44,846 nucleotides of DNA from positions 1 through 44,846 of the forward strand of contig JACRMH010000001.1 of the NCBI GenBank assembly GCA_016219545.1, in the 5' to 3' direction. The notes under the pieces were generated by a model. That model made no database searches. It was not told the origin of the DNA and worked only from the letters and a program-made list of their open reading frames with translations. Below, one piece after another: positions 15,802-24,389 of the stretch (position 1 is the stretch's first letter; every line of letters begins with the position of its first letter). This DNA comes from Chloroflexota bacterium. GTDB taxonomy: Bacteria; Chloroflexota; Anaerolineae; Anaerolineales; Villigracilaceae. A program made the translations under genes and the position numbers.

Positions 15802-17508
15802 TTATTGGGACAAAGAATCAATATGGGGTAGATGATGCCCGACGGCGCGGGGAACCCAGACAAGAATGGTCGTCCCTTCCCCACTGACCGATGAAATATC
15901 AATGTCCCCGCCGACGGCGTGGGCGCGCGTTTGCATGTTCGCCAGCCCATGGCCGATGGAAGCCTGCATCTTGTCAATGTCAAAGCCTTTGCCGTCATCC
16001 TTGATCTCCAGCAGGGCGCGGTCATTCGTTGACCATAATACAACCTGCACGTTCTTGGCCTTGGCATGTTTCGCGGCATTAGCCAATGCTTCCTGACAAA
16101 TATGGAACAAAGTTAATGACTGGGTTTGCGGCAGATCCTTCAGATCAGAATCAACTCCGGTAAAAAGCACTTCAGAGAAGGTATGAGCGCGGTATTCTGC
16201 GATTAGGCGTTTGATGCCGGCCATCAAACCCTCATTACCAAGCTGACGGGGTCTCAGGTCAAGGATATATGCGCGGATATCGCGGATGGCCTGGTTCAAC
16301 CCGTCAATGGATTGATGGATCTGCTCTTTCGCAGATCTTGGATCCTCCTCCAAAGTCAGCCTCGCACCTTCGAGGGCCAGCCCCACGCCATAAATGGATT
16401 GAATGATGCCATCGTGCAAGTCCATGCCGATGCGGTCACGTTCTTCCAGCACGGCGAGTCTGCGGGCATTGGAATGCAGGCGCGCGTTCTCAATGGCAAG
16501 CCCGGCCCAGGTGCCCACAGCTGTGAGCAATTGAATACTTCTTTCATCAAATGGGTCCATTGCGCGGGTGGCAACGCTCATTACACCCATCAGGTTTTCG
16601 CCTGATAGAAGGGGGATACATGCGATCTGTTGAAAACCGGCCTTCACCACAGAGTCACGCAGGAAGTTCGTATCACTCGCCAAATGCGTACCGATCATGG
16701 GCTTGCGATTCCTTGCGGCAATTCCGGGATACCCCTCGCCCACTTGAAAAATATTGGATGTCCAAAATGCTTCGGCGGCCTGCCCGCGGTGCAAGACCAT
16801 TCTCAAAGTTGTCTTATCTTCTTCAAGCAGGAATATCTCGCCTGCTTCCACTTTCATATAATTCATCACCAGCCCAAGGGTCTTGTTAAGGATTTCGTCC
16901 AGTTCCAGGCTCGAGGTCAGGGTGGTTGCGATGCCATTAAGCAGTCCCATATCCACGTTGCGGCGGGTCAGCGCGAGGTCGCGTTCCTTCATCTGTTCAT
17001 AGAGTCGCGCATTTTGTAGTGCAGTGGCGGCATACGTCGCGAGCATTTGGATGATCATTTCATCATCCCCGGTAAATTCGTGAGCGCCTATTTTTTCGGT
17101 CAGATAAATTTGCCCCAGTTGAATGTCACCCGCGCGGATCGGGACTCCCAAAAAGGAAGCCATCTTTGGGTGGTGGGCGGGGAAGCCCACAGAGCGCGGA
17201 TGTTCCGCAATGACAGGAATGCGCAGGGGAAATTCGGTATCCATCAATTCGCCGATCAAGCCAAGCCCAACCGGCGGGTGTGGAATTTTCTTGATCTGTC
17301 CATCGGTCATGCCGACTGAAATAAAATGCTTTAATTTGCCCGCGTCATCCAGGACCCCCAGTGCAGCATAGCGCGCCCCCGACTGCTCACAGGCTGTGGA
17401 TGCGATCCGCTCCAGCAGTGTATCGAGCGAAACATCCTTTACCAGTTCCAAACTTGCACGATGAAGGGCAAATAAACGGTCCTGCAATTGTTCACGGGTA
17501 AGAAGCAT
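15802..17508 (-). CDS. GAF-GAF sensor histidine kinase, NarX/LiaS-like (HisKA_3)
   Basis: A 568-residue soluble kinase from the ATG at 17508. Two GAF domains (about 20-170 and 195-345) are followed by a HisKA_3 dimerisation domain with the phospho-acceptor in RDRIGMDLHDGIIQSIYG, then an HATPase with N-box CQEALANAAKHA, G1 DDGKGFD and G2 GHGLANMQTRA, so unlike the kinase at 3574 this one looks competent. No transmembrane segment, so it senses an internal signal. No response regulator is adjacent, so the partner is elsewhere. An upstream extension to 17616 is open but crosses a repeat. No ribosome site precedes the ATG, while a TATAAT box is 6 bases away, suggesting a leaderless mRNA. Confidence 0.88.
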   Translation of the reverse strand: MLLTREQLQDRLFALHRASLELVKDVSLDTLLERIASTACEQSGARYAALGVLDDAGKLKHFISVGMTDGQIKKIPHPPVGLGLIGELMDTEFPLRIPVIAEHPRSVGFPAHHPKMASFLGVPIRAGDIQLGQIYLTEKIGAHEFTGDDEMIIQMLATYAATALQNARLYEQMKERDLALTRRNVDMGLLNGIATTLTSSLELDEILNKTLGLVMNYMKVEAGEIFLLEEDKTTLRMVLHRGQAAEAFWTSNIFQVGEGYPGIAARNRKPMIGTHLASDTNFLRDSVVKAGFQQIACIPLLSGENLMGVMSVATRAMDPFDERSIQLLTAVGTWAGLAIENARLHSNARRLAVLEERDRIGMDLHDGIIQSIYGVGLALEGARLTLEEDPRSAKEQIHQSIDGLNQAIRDIRAYILDLRPRQLGNEGLMAGIKRLIAEYRAHTFSEVLFTGVDSDLKDLPQTQSLTLFHICQEALANAAKHAKAKNVQVVLWSTNDRALLEIKDDGKGFDIDKMQASIGHGLANMQTRAHAVGGDIDISSVSGEGTTILVWVPRAVGHHLPHIDSLSQ

Positions 17509-17514
17509 GGAGAC

Positions 17515-17520
17515 ATTATA
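17515..17520 (-). promoter_or_regulatory. Candidate -10 box for leaderless histidine kinase mRNA
   Basis: TATAAT on the minus strand, separated by 6 bases (GTCTCC) from the ATG at 17508. With the normal 6-7 base distance to the start point, transcription would begin at the start codon itself. I see no matching -35 hexamer. Confidence 0.45.
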
Positions 17521-17530
17521 ATCAAAAGGT

Positions 17531-17672
17531 TCGTCATTGCGAGGGCAGGTATGCCCGACACTCCCTGGCACTGCCCGCCAGGGCAAGTGTGCGTCGCACG
17601 CCAGTGCGATGAGCAATCTCCAAATTGAGATTGCTTCACCGCAAAGTACAAAAACGCGGTTCGCAAAGACGA
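17531..17672. repeat. CATTGCGAGG-type repeat with nested hairpins
   Basis: The ends carry TCGTCATTGCGAGG and TCGCAAAGACGA, and the inside holds GCAATCTCCAAATTGAGATTGC and GGCACTGCCCGCCAGGGCA, all self-complementary. It fills the divergent gap between the histidine kinase and HMG-CoA reductase genes and shares wording with 5315-5412. Confidence 0.6.
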
Positions 17673-17723
17673 AACTCTGATAGTCTTTGAAAGACAGCCA
17701 AACCTATACTTGGGACAACTCAC

Positions 17724-19022
17724 ATGACAAATTCGCGCATTTCTGGATTTTACAACCTGACCATAGAAGAACGCCGCGCCAAACTTGCAGAAGCCGCGCA
17801 TCTGACTCCCGAAGACCTGCTCCCGTTTACAACAGGCGGACTCTCCGCTGAATCAGCCGACCACATGGTTGAAAATGTGATCGGCATGTATTCATTGCCG
17901 GTCGGTATTGGCTTGAACTTTATGGTCAACGGGCGCGATGTACTTGTTCCCTTTGTAATAGAAGAACCTTCCGTTGTAGCCGGCGCATCCTTCATGGCAA
18001 AACTCGTCCGCGCTGGCGGCGGATTTACCGCCACCACCACTGAGCCGTTGATGATCGGACAGATGCAGCTTATCAATCTGGTCAATGTGGAGGAAGCACG
18101 GCTGAAAATCTATGAACACAAAGCCGAATTGCTCGCCATTGCCGATGCCATTGACCCGATCCTGAAAAAATTCGGCGGCGGCGCACGTGACTTGGAAGTG
18201 CGGGTCATTGAAGATTCTGCCATTGGCGCATTTCTCGTTATTCATCTTATCTATGACGTGCGCGATGCGATGGGAGCGAACGCGGTCAACACGGCTTGCG
18301 AAAAACTTGCGCCGCGGATCGAAGCCATTACAGGCGGGAAAGTTCATTTGAAGATATTGTCTAATTTAGCTGACCGCAGAATTGCGCGTGTGCGTTGCAC
18401 TATTCCCGTCAGCGAGTTGGGGTTCGAGGCAGAGAATCATTCACAAGTCAGTGGGGAGACCGTGCGTGATGGAATTATCGCCGCCTGGGCCTTCGCGGAC
18501 AGTGATCCCTATCGCGCCGCGACGCATAACAAGGGCATCATGAACGGCGTGGACTCTGTCGTCATCGCCACAGGCAATGACTGGCGCGCCATTGAAGCCG
18601 GCGCACATGCGTATGCGGCGCGTTCAGGCAGATACACTTCCCTGTCCACTTGGGGAAAAGATAAGGATGGGAATCTAGTCGGAACGCTGGAAATGCCAAT
18701 GGCGGTTGGAATAGTCGGCGGCGCAACCAAAGTCCACCCGGCCGCTCAAGCCGCAGTTAAGTTAATGAACGTCAAGACCGCATCCGAACTGGCCGAGATC
18801 ATCGTCTCGGTCGGTCTCGCACAAAACATGGCGGCCTTGCGCGCACTCGCCACGGAAGGCATCCAACGCGGACACATGTCTCTGCACGCAAGGCAGGTCG
18901 CCATCGCCGCCGGTGCATCCGGTGAAATGATAGAGAAGGTCGCCGCTCAAATGGTGACGGAAAAAGTTGTCCGAATTGACCGCGCTGAAGAAATTTTGAA
19001 AGAACTAAAGGAATCAAAATGA
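17724..19022 (+). CDS. mvaA: Hydroxymethylglutaryl-CoA reductase, class II
   Basis: A 432-residue soluble reductase converting HMG-CoA to mevalonate (or the reverse in degradative relatives). Class II features: no membrane anchor, length near 430, catalytic Glu50 in VENVIGMYSLPVGI, the dinucleotide motif DAMGANAVNTACE, a NLADRR stretch carrying the active-site region, and the flap histidine in RGHMSLHARQVAIAAG. It overlaps the next lipoprotein gene by 4 bases. HMG-CoA synthase lies 2 kb downstream on the same strand, which argues for a biosynthetic role. A TATACT box sits upstream of a short leader, but no clear -35 was found. Confidence 0.94.
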   Translation: MTNSRISGFYNLTIEERRAKLAEAAHLTPEDLLPFTTGGLSAESADHMVENVIGMYSLPVGIGLNFMVNGRDVLVPFVIEEPSVVAGASFMAKLVRAGGGFTATTTEPLMIGQMQLINLVNVEEARLKIYEHKAELLAIADAIDPILKKFGGGARDLEVRVIEDSAIGAFLVIHLIYDVRDAMGANAVNTACEKLAPRIEAITGGKVHLKILSNLADRRIARVRCTIPVSELGFEAENHSQVSGETVRDGIIAAWAFADSDPYRAATHNKGIMNGVDSVVIATGNDWRAIEAGAHAYAARSGRYTSLSTWGKDKDGNLVGTLEMPMAVGIVGGATKVHPAAQAAVKLMNVKTASELAEIIVSVGLAQNMAALRALATEGIQRGHMSLHARQVAIAAGASGEMIEKVAAQMVTEKVVRIDRAEEILKELKESK

Positions 19023-19720
19023 AGGGAAATCTATTTCTTGTTTTTGTGATCATCGCAACCACTACATTAGCTTGTGGACTTTCCGCGCCGGCATTACCGA
19101 CTGCCACGGAAACCCCAATCCCTGCCACTGCAACAGAAGTTCCCCCCACAGCAACATTTACCCCGATCCCAACATTGACTCCCATTCCGACGGCCACCCC
19201 AATTCCCGGAACCGTTGTACTGGATTTCATCGCGCAATTGTGCAATGCCAAATGGATGAACGGCGGACAAAAATTTGCCTCCTGCCCGGATGCCAACGCT
19301 GACCATTCCAAAGGGTACGCCATCGCAATTGACCCAACCTCTGAAGGATTACCCGCTGGCACACCGGTCCTCATGACCATCCCTGCCTGGAACGGATTTG
19401 CGGCATTGTTCCTGCGTTACCCCGCCCTCACCATTCAAGCCGGAGACCGTTTCCGCGCCACGATCCAATGTCAGTCCACCTCAACGGCATGTGACGTTAG
19501 TTTTGGCCTTGATTATTACGATGCCAACGGAAAATATCACAGCCCGCTCGGCATGTGGAATCAAAACACTGGAATGACTCCCACCGTTATAGATTTTGAC
19601 CTGAGTTCATTAGCCGGTCAAAACGTGGACCTTGTGTTGGCCATCCGCCCAAACAATTCTTCCCCTCAATTTGATGCCGGTCTATGGATCGCGCCTCAGG
19701 TTTTCAGACCGGGGAAATAA
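19019..19720 (+). CDS. Lipoprotein with Thr/Pro-rich linker
   Basis: A 233-residue exported protein of unknown function. Residues 1-18 form a signal peptide ending in lipobox TLAC. Residues 25-65 are a low-complexity linker of Thr, Pro and Ala repeats (TPIPATATEVPPTATFTPIP), a style common in Anaerolineae surface proteins. The folded part from about 68 has two cysteine pairs (LCNAKW/ASCPD and IQCQSTSTACD) and looks beta-rich, perhaps a carbohydrate-binding-like sandwich. Its ATG overlaps the HMG-CoA reductase stop (ATGA), so translation should be coupled, though a functional link is not obvious. Confidence 0.78.
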   Translation: MKGNLFLVFVIIATTTLACGLSAPALPTATETPIPATATEVPPTATFTPIPTLTPIPTATPIPGTVVLDFIAQLCNAKWMNGGQKFASCPDANADHSKGYAIAIDPTSEGLPAGTPVLMTIPAWNGFAALFLRYPALTIQAGDRFRATIQCQSTSTACDVSFGLDYYDANGKYHSPLGMWNQNTGMTPTVIDFDLSSLAGQNVDLVLAIRPNNSSPQFDAGLWIAPQVFRPGK

Positions 19721-19844
19721 GGAACTAATCCGTTCATCTGTTTTTATCCGCTGGAGACCGCACCGTGCAGGCAGGGTTGATGTCAAGGTTTTGTATGTGG
19801 ATTATCAATAATGAGATTGGCTAAGATGTGGAGCCCTAAACACT

Positions 19845-21104
19845 ATGAAAAAACGTTTCTTTAGCTTTTATTCAATGACTGAAAAAGAATATAAACAAAT
19901 ACTTAGTGATTGCTTATTTGTTCTTGACACGAGTATTCTTTGTAATTTATATCGCTTTCCTCAAGATGTTCAAAAAGAATTCTTCACAGTGTTGTCAAGT
20001 GTCTCAGAAAGAATATGGATACCTTATCAAGTTGCCCTAGAATTCCAGAAAAACCGTTTGGCTGTGATAGCCGAACAAAAGAAGAAATTTGCCGATACAC
20101 GAAAACTACTTGACGAAACGGGAAAGAGTTTTCAGGATGGGCTTTCAAAACTACAACTCAAGAAGCGTCATTCAGCCATCGATTCAAACATCATGGAAAA
20201 AGGCTTAAATAATTTATTCGCCTCATATAAAAGAAATTTGGATAAACTAGAAAAGAAACAAATTGATATTGCTGGACCTGACAGAGTATTAAAGCAACTT
20301 GACAATTTGCTAAAAAACAACATTGGTGATAAACCAAGTTCACAAGATATTGTCAATGAAATTTACAAAGAAGGAAGAGAAAGGTTCTCAAAGAGAATAC
20401 CCCCAGGATATAAAGATACTAACAAAGAAAAAGATGACGAGCCATTTCATGAATACGAAGGAATTATTTACGAAAGACAATATGGCGATTTAGTCATTTG
20501 GAAACAAATAATTGAGGAATGTAAAACTAGAAGTCAAAAATCGCTAGTCTTCTTAGTTGATGACACGAAGGAAGATTGGTGGTGGATTGTTAACGGAAAA
20601 AGAATAGGACCTCGCCCCGAGCTACGCGAGGAAATTGGTCGGTTAGCAGGTGTCAATAATTTTCATATATACAATTCAGAACAGTTTCTAACCTTTGCGA
20701 CAAAGCACTTAAATGCAAAGGTAAGCCAAAATTCAATTTCTGCAGCTAAAGATGTGCTAGAGTTTCAAGAGGGTAAATCTTGGGCAGAAAATATCATATC
20801 TGACAAAATGTCTGATATAGCCACAGATTTGATTAATTCCGATGAATTAATTGTCGGTATGTTAGCTGAAACAAATGCTTCAGGATTCGGATTAGACACA
20901 TACGAAATTCTATTTGCAGAACACAATAAAAACAAAAAAGAAATTTTCTTTCAAGCAAGAATATGGATTTCTGGAGAAAGCGACCTAGACAAACCATTTA
21001 ATGGAGACGAAATTGTTTTTGATTTATATGGCACTTTGAAACATTATAAGAATGATTGGATTTTAGAATCTTATGATATTGAAGATAATGAAATAGTAGA
21101 ATAG
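19845..21104 (+). CDS. PIN-like nuclease-domain protein (PIN_8 type), AT-rich
   Basis: A 419-residue protein. The first ~290 residues fit the large PIN-like domain (PIN_8/DUF4935): acidic Asp28 in [15 protein letters not shown], Glu67 in [14 protein letters not shown], a coiled insertion (about 75-160), [11 protein letters not shown] and [12 protein letters not shown] carrying further candidate metal-binding acids. These are the positions expected of a metal-dependent RNase. The C-terminal ~125 residues form a separate domain ([39 protein letters not shown]) that I cannot name. Base composition is far more AT-rich than its neighbours. It stands between two mevalonate genes and ends 14 bases before mvaS, so it probably inserted into the cluster. 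A defence or toxin role is inference. Confidence 0.72.
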   Translation: MKKRFFSFYSMTEKEYKQILSDCLFVLDTSILCNLYRFPQDVQKEFFTVLSSVSERIWIPYQVALEFQKNRLAVIAEQKKKFADTRKLLDETGKSFQDGLSKLQLKKRHSAIDSNIMEKGLNNLFASYKRNLDKLEKKQIDIAGPDRVLKQLDNLLKNNIGDKPSSQDIVNEIYKEGRERFSKRIPPGYKDTNKEKDDEPFHEYEGIIYERQYGDLVIWKQIIEECKTRSQKSLVFLVDDTKEDWWWIVNGKRIGPRPELREEIGRLAGVNNFHIYNSEQFLTFATKHLNAKVSQNSISAAKDVLEFQEGKSWAENIISDKMSDIATDLINSDELIVGMLAETNASGFGLDTYEILFAEHNKNKKEIFFQARIWISGESDLDKPFNGDEIVFDLYGTLKHYKNDWILESYDIEDNEIVE

Positions 21105-21118
21105 AAGGCTTTGAATCT

Positions 21119-22198
21119 ATGACAACCCCACAACCTCACTCCCCCACCCTCCTCAAACCCGTCAAGCCTGTTGGCATTGTCGGCTATGGCGCGTATGTGC
21201 CACGTTATCGTCTGCCCGCGAAGGAAGTCGCGCGCGTATGGACAGGCAAGACCAGCGGACTTCCCATCAAAGAGAAAGCCGTGCCCGGCCTCGACGAGGA
21301 TGTGATCACCATGTCCATCGAAGCGGCGCGCAACGCCATGCTCCGCGCGCAAATTGACCCGACAGAACTGCGGGCGGTTTGGGTCGGCTCCGAGTCGCAT
21401 CCATATGCGGTCAAACCAACTTCCACGTTGGTCGCAGAAGCGATTGGCGCAGTCCCCAACACCCAAGCCGCGGACTGGGAATTCGCCTGTAAAGCCGGCA
21501 CCGAAGCCCTCGTCGCCGCAATGGGATTGGTCGGCTCGGGCATGGGACATTACGCCATGGCCATCGGTATGGACACCGCGCAAGGCAAGCCCGGCGACGC
21601 GCTTGAATACACTGCAGGCGCGGGTGGCGGCGCGTACATCGTCGGTCCCGCCGAAGAGTCACTCGCGATCATCAACGCTTCCTATTCCTACGTCACCGAC
21701 ACACCTGATTTCTGGCGGCGCGAATATCAAAAGTATCCCGAGCACGGAATGCGCTTCACAGGCGAACCCGCCTACTTCAAGCACATCACCGAAGCCGCCA
21801 CGCATCTCATGGAAGCCAGCGGAACAACTGCCAAAGATTACAAGTGGGCGATCTTCCATCAGCCGAACACAAAATTCCCGCAGCGAGTCGCAGGTCAACT
21901 CGGATTTTCTGCAGAACAAATCGCGCCTGGGCTTTTAGTCCACACCATTGGGAACACTTATGCAGGCGCAGCCATGATCGGCTTGACCGCGACTCTCGAC
22001 ATCGCCCAGCCTGGCGACAGGATCCTCGTCGTCTCTTTCGGGTCGGGAGCTGGCTCAGACGCCTTTGACATCGTCGTCACTGATAAAGTCACCGCCCGCC
22101 AGGGTCTCGCCGTGAAGACACAGGAATACATCGCCCGCAGAACAGAGATCGATTATGCGACTTATGTAAGGTATCGCGGCAAGTTGCAAATGAAATAA
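21119..22198 (+). CDS. mvaS: Hydroxymethylglutaryl-CoA synthase, archaeal type
   Basis: A 359-residue enzyme joining acetyl-CoA and acetoacetyl-CoA to HMG-CoA. It opens with [23 protein letters not shown], close to archaeal HMG-CoA synthases (about 350 residues). Catalytic Cys124 lies in [11 protein letters not shown], the general base/oxyanion His in [12 protein letters not shown] (~246), and [12 protein letters not shown] is conserved. The N-terminal 17 residues (Pro/Thr/Leu) precede the usual start and may be recently added, as no other start codon lies between. A 93-bp copy of its 3' end sits 500 bp downstream. In archaea this enzyme works in a complex with a thiolase and a DUF35 protein; no DUF35 gene is visible here. 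Confidence 0.93.
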   Translation: MTTPQPHSPTLLKPVKPVGIVGYGAYVPRYRLPAKEVARVWTGKTSGLPIKEKAVPGLDEDVITMSIEAARNAMLRAQIDPTELRAVWVGSESHPYAVKPTSTLVAEAIGAVPNTQAADWEFACKAGTEALVAAMGLVGSGMGHYAMAIGMDTAQGKPGDALEYTAGAGGGAYIVGPAEESLAIINASYSYVTDTPDFWRREYQKYPEHGMRFTGEPAYFKHITEAATHLMEASGTTAKDYKWAIFHQPNTKFPQRVAGQLGFSAEQIAPGLLVHTIGNTYAGAAMIGLTATLDIAQPGDRILVVSFGSGAGSDAFDIVVTDKVTARQGLAVKTQEYIARRTEIDYATYVRYRGKLQMK

Positions 22199-22214
22199 AA
22201 GGGCATTCATTTCC

Positions 22215-22616
22215 ATGAAACGAAACATTATCTTATTATCGGTATTCATGCTGTTCGTATCTGCCTGCAATGCTAAATCCACTACACCAACGCCTGTCAT
22301 TCTGGCAGATAGTTTTTTCTCAGGGTATGCTTTTGTGGATGTAAATGGAAACGGTCAATTCGACTCTGCCGACACACCGCTGAAAGATGCCATATTCATT
22401 GTTCAGGTCGAAGGCGGTGCACAGTTTGGCAGGAAAACAGATGAAACAGGAAATGCATTTGTGACCATCCCTGCCGCTGTTCAGTATCCAGTAATCTTGT
22501 ATATGAAACCGCCCACATACAGCACATTGATATTAATTGGACCTCCCAGCATAATACTTCAAGAAACGACTGGAGAGAAAGCCATCTTCCTTTTTACATC
22601 AAAGGACTCGCCGTGA
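22215..22616 (+). CDS. Small lipoprotein with SdrD-B-like domain
   Basis: A 133-residue lipoprotein: signal peptide with lipobox VSAC (Cys18), a Thr/Pro stretch, then a beta-rich domain with a calcium-loop-like DVNGNGQFDSADTPL (about 43-57), as in SdrD-B/Cna-type extracellular domains, followed by KDAIFIVQVEGG and TDETGNAFVTI. The stop codon falls inside the duplicated mvaS end (22607-22699): the last residues DSP and TGA are read from that copy in another frame. The natural C-terminus may thus have been changed by the event that created the duplication. Confidence 0.75.
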   Translation: MKRNIILLSVFMLFVSACNAKSTTPTPVILADSFFSGYAFVDVNGNGQFDSADTPLKDAIFIVQVEGGAQFGRKTDETGNAFVTIPAAVQYPVILYMKPPTYSTLILIGPPSIILQETTGEKAIFLFTSKDSP

Positions 22617-22699
22617 AGACCCGGGAATACATCGCCCGCAGAACAGAGATCGATTACGCGACTTATGTAAGGCATCGCGGAAAATTACAAATGAAATAA
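22607..22699 (+). pseudogene. Duplicated 3' end of HMG-CoA synthase gene (93 bp)
   Basis: Encodes [20 protein letters not shown] and the remaining mvaS C-terminus including the stop, aligned without gaps to 22106-22198. I count 7 differences in 93 bases: five silent (third positions) and two changing residues (Gln to Arg, Tyr to His). The excess of silent changes suggests the copy diverged as part of a working gene before being stranded here. It forms direct repeats around the lipoprotein gene. Confidence 0.85.
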
Positions 22700-22703
22700 G
22701 AAC

Positions 22704-22776
22704 GGGAATCGTGATTCGGGAATCGGGATTGGGCTTTCCAATTCCCAACTCCCCATTCCCCATTCCCAATTCCCAC
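22704..22776. repeat. GGGAATCGGG/CCCAATTCCC low-complexity repeat
   Basis: The left half is made of GGGAATCG/GATTCGGG words and the right half of AATTCCC/CCCATTCCC words, so the whole can fold on itself. It lies between the stranded mvaS fragment and the thiolase-like gene; the upstream open extension of that gene is a translation of this repeat. Confidence 0.6.
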
Positions 22777-22803
22777 ATCTCACCCGCAATCAGGAAATCA
22801 TTT

Positions 22804-23964
22804 ATGACAGATGTCGTTATCGCAGGTATCGGACAAACACCAGTCGGCGAACATTGGGAGATCAGCTTACGCGATCTCGCTCTCGACGCCATTCAAGCCG
22901 CGCACAAAGATTCGGGCGGCATCAAACCGCAGGCCTTATTCGTCGGGAACATGCTCGCACCGAATCTTTCCAATCAGGCGCATCTCGGTGCGCTCATCGC
23001 AGACTATGCCGGGCTGACCGGTATCGAAGCCGTCACTGTTGAAGCCGCGGGAGCATCCGGCGGAGCAGCCCTGCGCCAGGGTTATCTCGCCATTGCCAGC
23101 GGCATGGTGGATGTGGCGCTCGTGGTGGGCGTTGAAAAATTTACAGACAAGATCGGCGCGGAAGTGGATGAAGCCATTGCCACCGCCAGCGATTCCGATT
23201 TTGAAGCCGTGCAGGGTCTCACCGCCACTGCGCAGGCCGCGCTTTTGATGAAGCGTTACATGCACGAGAATAATGTCCCGAATGATGGCTTTGCCAATTT
23301 CGCGCTCACCGCTCATGCCAATGGTGTTGCGAATAAAAATGCGATGTTCCAAAAAGCAATCAAACTTGAGACATACCACAAAGCGGAAATGGTCAGCGAC
23401 CCGATCAATATGTTTGACGTTGCCCCGAATGCGGATGGCGCTGCCGCGCTCGTTCTGACTCGCCGTGACCTGCTCCCGTCCGATTGGAAGAGTCCACTCG
23501 TAAAGATCGCCGGCTCCGCCGCATCCTCAGACACATTGGCATTGCACGATAGAAAAGATATGCTCTACTTTGACACGTGTCAACTTTCAGCAGGCAGAGC
23601 GATGAAACAAGTGGGACTCACTCTCGATAAGATAGATTTCTTTGAATATCACGATGCCTTCAGCATCTATGCTGCATTGAGTTTGGAAGCGGTTGGATTT
23701 GCAATTAAAGGTAAAGGCTGGAAACTGGCGGTAGACAATGAGATCAGCTTGAAAGGAAAAATTCCCTGCGCCACCATGGGCGGCATGAAAGCGCGCGGAT
23801 TCCCCGGCGGGGCCGCAGGGGTGTATCAAGCCGTCGAAGCAGTCAACCAGTTAAGAGGTCAGGCGGGAGCGAACCAGATCGCAGGCGCAACCTACGGACT
23901 CATCCAGTCCCTTGGCGGGCCGGCATCCACGGCAGTCAGTCATGTTTTGCAAAGATTGGATTAA
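22804..23964 (+). CDS. SCP2-type thiolase homologue lacking nucleophile
   Basis: A 386-residue protein of the archaeal/SCP2 thiolase family (starts TDVVIAGIGQTPVGEHWEIS; ATG at 22804 with AGGAAA upstream). The fold is intact, including EYHDAF with His283. However, the nucleophile position, normally Cys in EAACASGG, is Gly83 (codon GGA) in EAAGASGG, and the GHP histidine is Phe333 (GGMKARGFPGG). Condensation through an acyl-cysteine should therefore be impossible. It sits directly after mvaS, where archaea keep the thiolase that passes acetoacetyl-CoA to the synthase. It may be a structural partner, a CoA-binding protein, or use other chemistry; that is inference. Confidence 0.85.
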   Translation: MTDVVIAGIGQTPVGEHWEISLRDLALDAIQAAHKDSGGIKPQALFVGNMLAPNLSNQAHLGALIADYAGLTGIEAVTVEAAGASGGAALRQGYLAIASGMVDVALVVGVEKFTDKIGAEVDEAIATASDSDFEAVQGLTATAQAALLMKRYMHENNVPNDGFANFALTAHANGVANKNAMFQKAIKLETYHKAEMVSDPINMFDVAPNADGAAALVLTRRDLLPSDWKSPLVKIAGSAASSDTLALHDRKDMLYFDTCQLSAGRAMKQVGLTLDKIDFFEYHDAFSIYAALSLEAVGFAIKGKGWKLAVDNEISLKGKIPCATMGGMKARGFPGGAAGVYQAVEAVNQLRGQAGANQIAGATYGLIQSLGGPASTAVSHVLQRLD

Positions 23965-24030
23965 GGTAGACCGTGGACGATGGACTGTGGACGGTAAAAC
24001 ACTGTCTATCGTCTGCGGTCTATGGTCTGT
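23965..24030. repeat. GACCGTGGACGATGG repeat, copy 1
   Basis: Left words GTAGACCGTGGACGATGGAC and right words CTATCGTCTGCGGTCTATGG are imperfect inverted copies. The right side encodes the last residues (TIDRRR) and stop of the membrane anti-sigma gene. Related copies are at 24991-25050 and 26852-26900. Confidence 0.65.
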
Positions 24031-24389
24031 TGAAGCAAATATGGAATCGTCAGCGCTGATAAAAACCCCGCCAGACCAAATAATATCGTGGGGACAAGCC
24101 AGCGGGCGTTGACCAGAAAATCCTGATACAAAAGAATGCCTTGAATGCGAAGCTTTGCCAGCAAGATCGGGGGCAGGCTTTGCACAGCAAAGAATATAGC
24201 GCCAATGCAGATTGCGATGACCAGACTCAAAGCAAAGTCATTCCATGTGATGAGCGCAGGGCGGACATCCTTTTGAATGCGTGCCATTACGTTCGGGGTA
24301 ATACTGCGCGGCATGGGTGCAAGCGGAACATTTTTCAGCGTGTCTTCAATAATTGCATTTTCTTTCTCGGGGGTTAAGCGGTTATCCAT
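24006..24389 (-). CDS. Membrane anti-sigma factor candidate
   Basis: A 127-residue protein with a cytoplasmic N-terminal region (1-48) and two membrane helices (about 50-70 and 94-118). It overlaps the end of the ECF sigma gene by 16 bases on the same strand, the standard arrangement of sigma/anti-sigma pairs. It has no zinc-binding HxxxCxxC motif, so it would be a non-ZAS type. The N-terminal stretch EKENAIIEDTLKNVPLAPMP resembles the short sigma-binding segments of such proteins. The final TIDRRR and stop are supplied by the repeat at 23965-24030. The anti-sigma role is inferred mainly from position. Confidence 0.65.
   Translation of the reverse strand: MDNRLTPEKENAIIEDTLKNVPLAPMPRSITPNVMARIQKDVRPALITWNDFALSLVIAICIGAIFFAVQSLPPILLAKLRIQGILLYQDFLVNARWLVPTILFGLAGFLSALTIPYLLQQTIDRRR

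Noticed and set aside
17509..17616. An N-terminal extension of the GAF-GAF kinase
   Set aside because: The extra 36 residues come from the CATTGCGAGG repeat and have no ribosome site; MLLTREQLQDRL is a natural start.
22711..22803. An N-terminal extension of the thiolase-like protein (IPNSPFPIPNS)
   Set aside because: It is a translation of the GGGAATCGGG repeat; the family start and an AGGAAA site fit the ATG at 22804.
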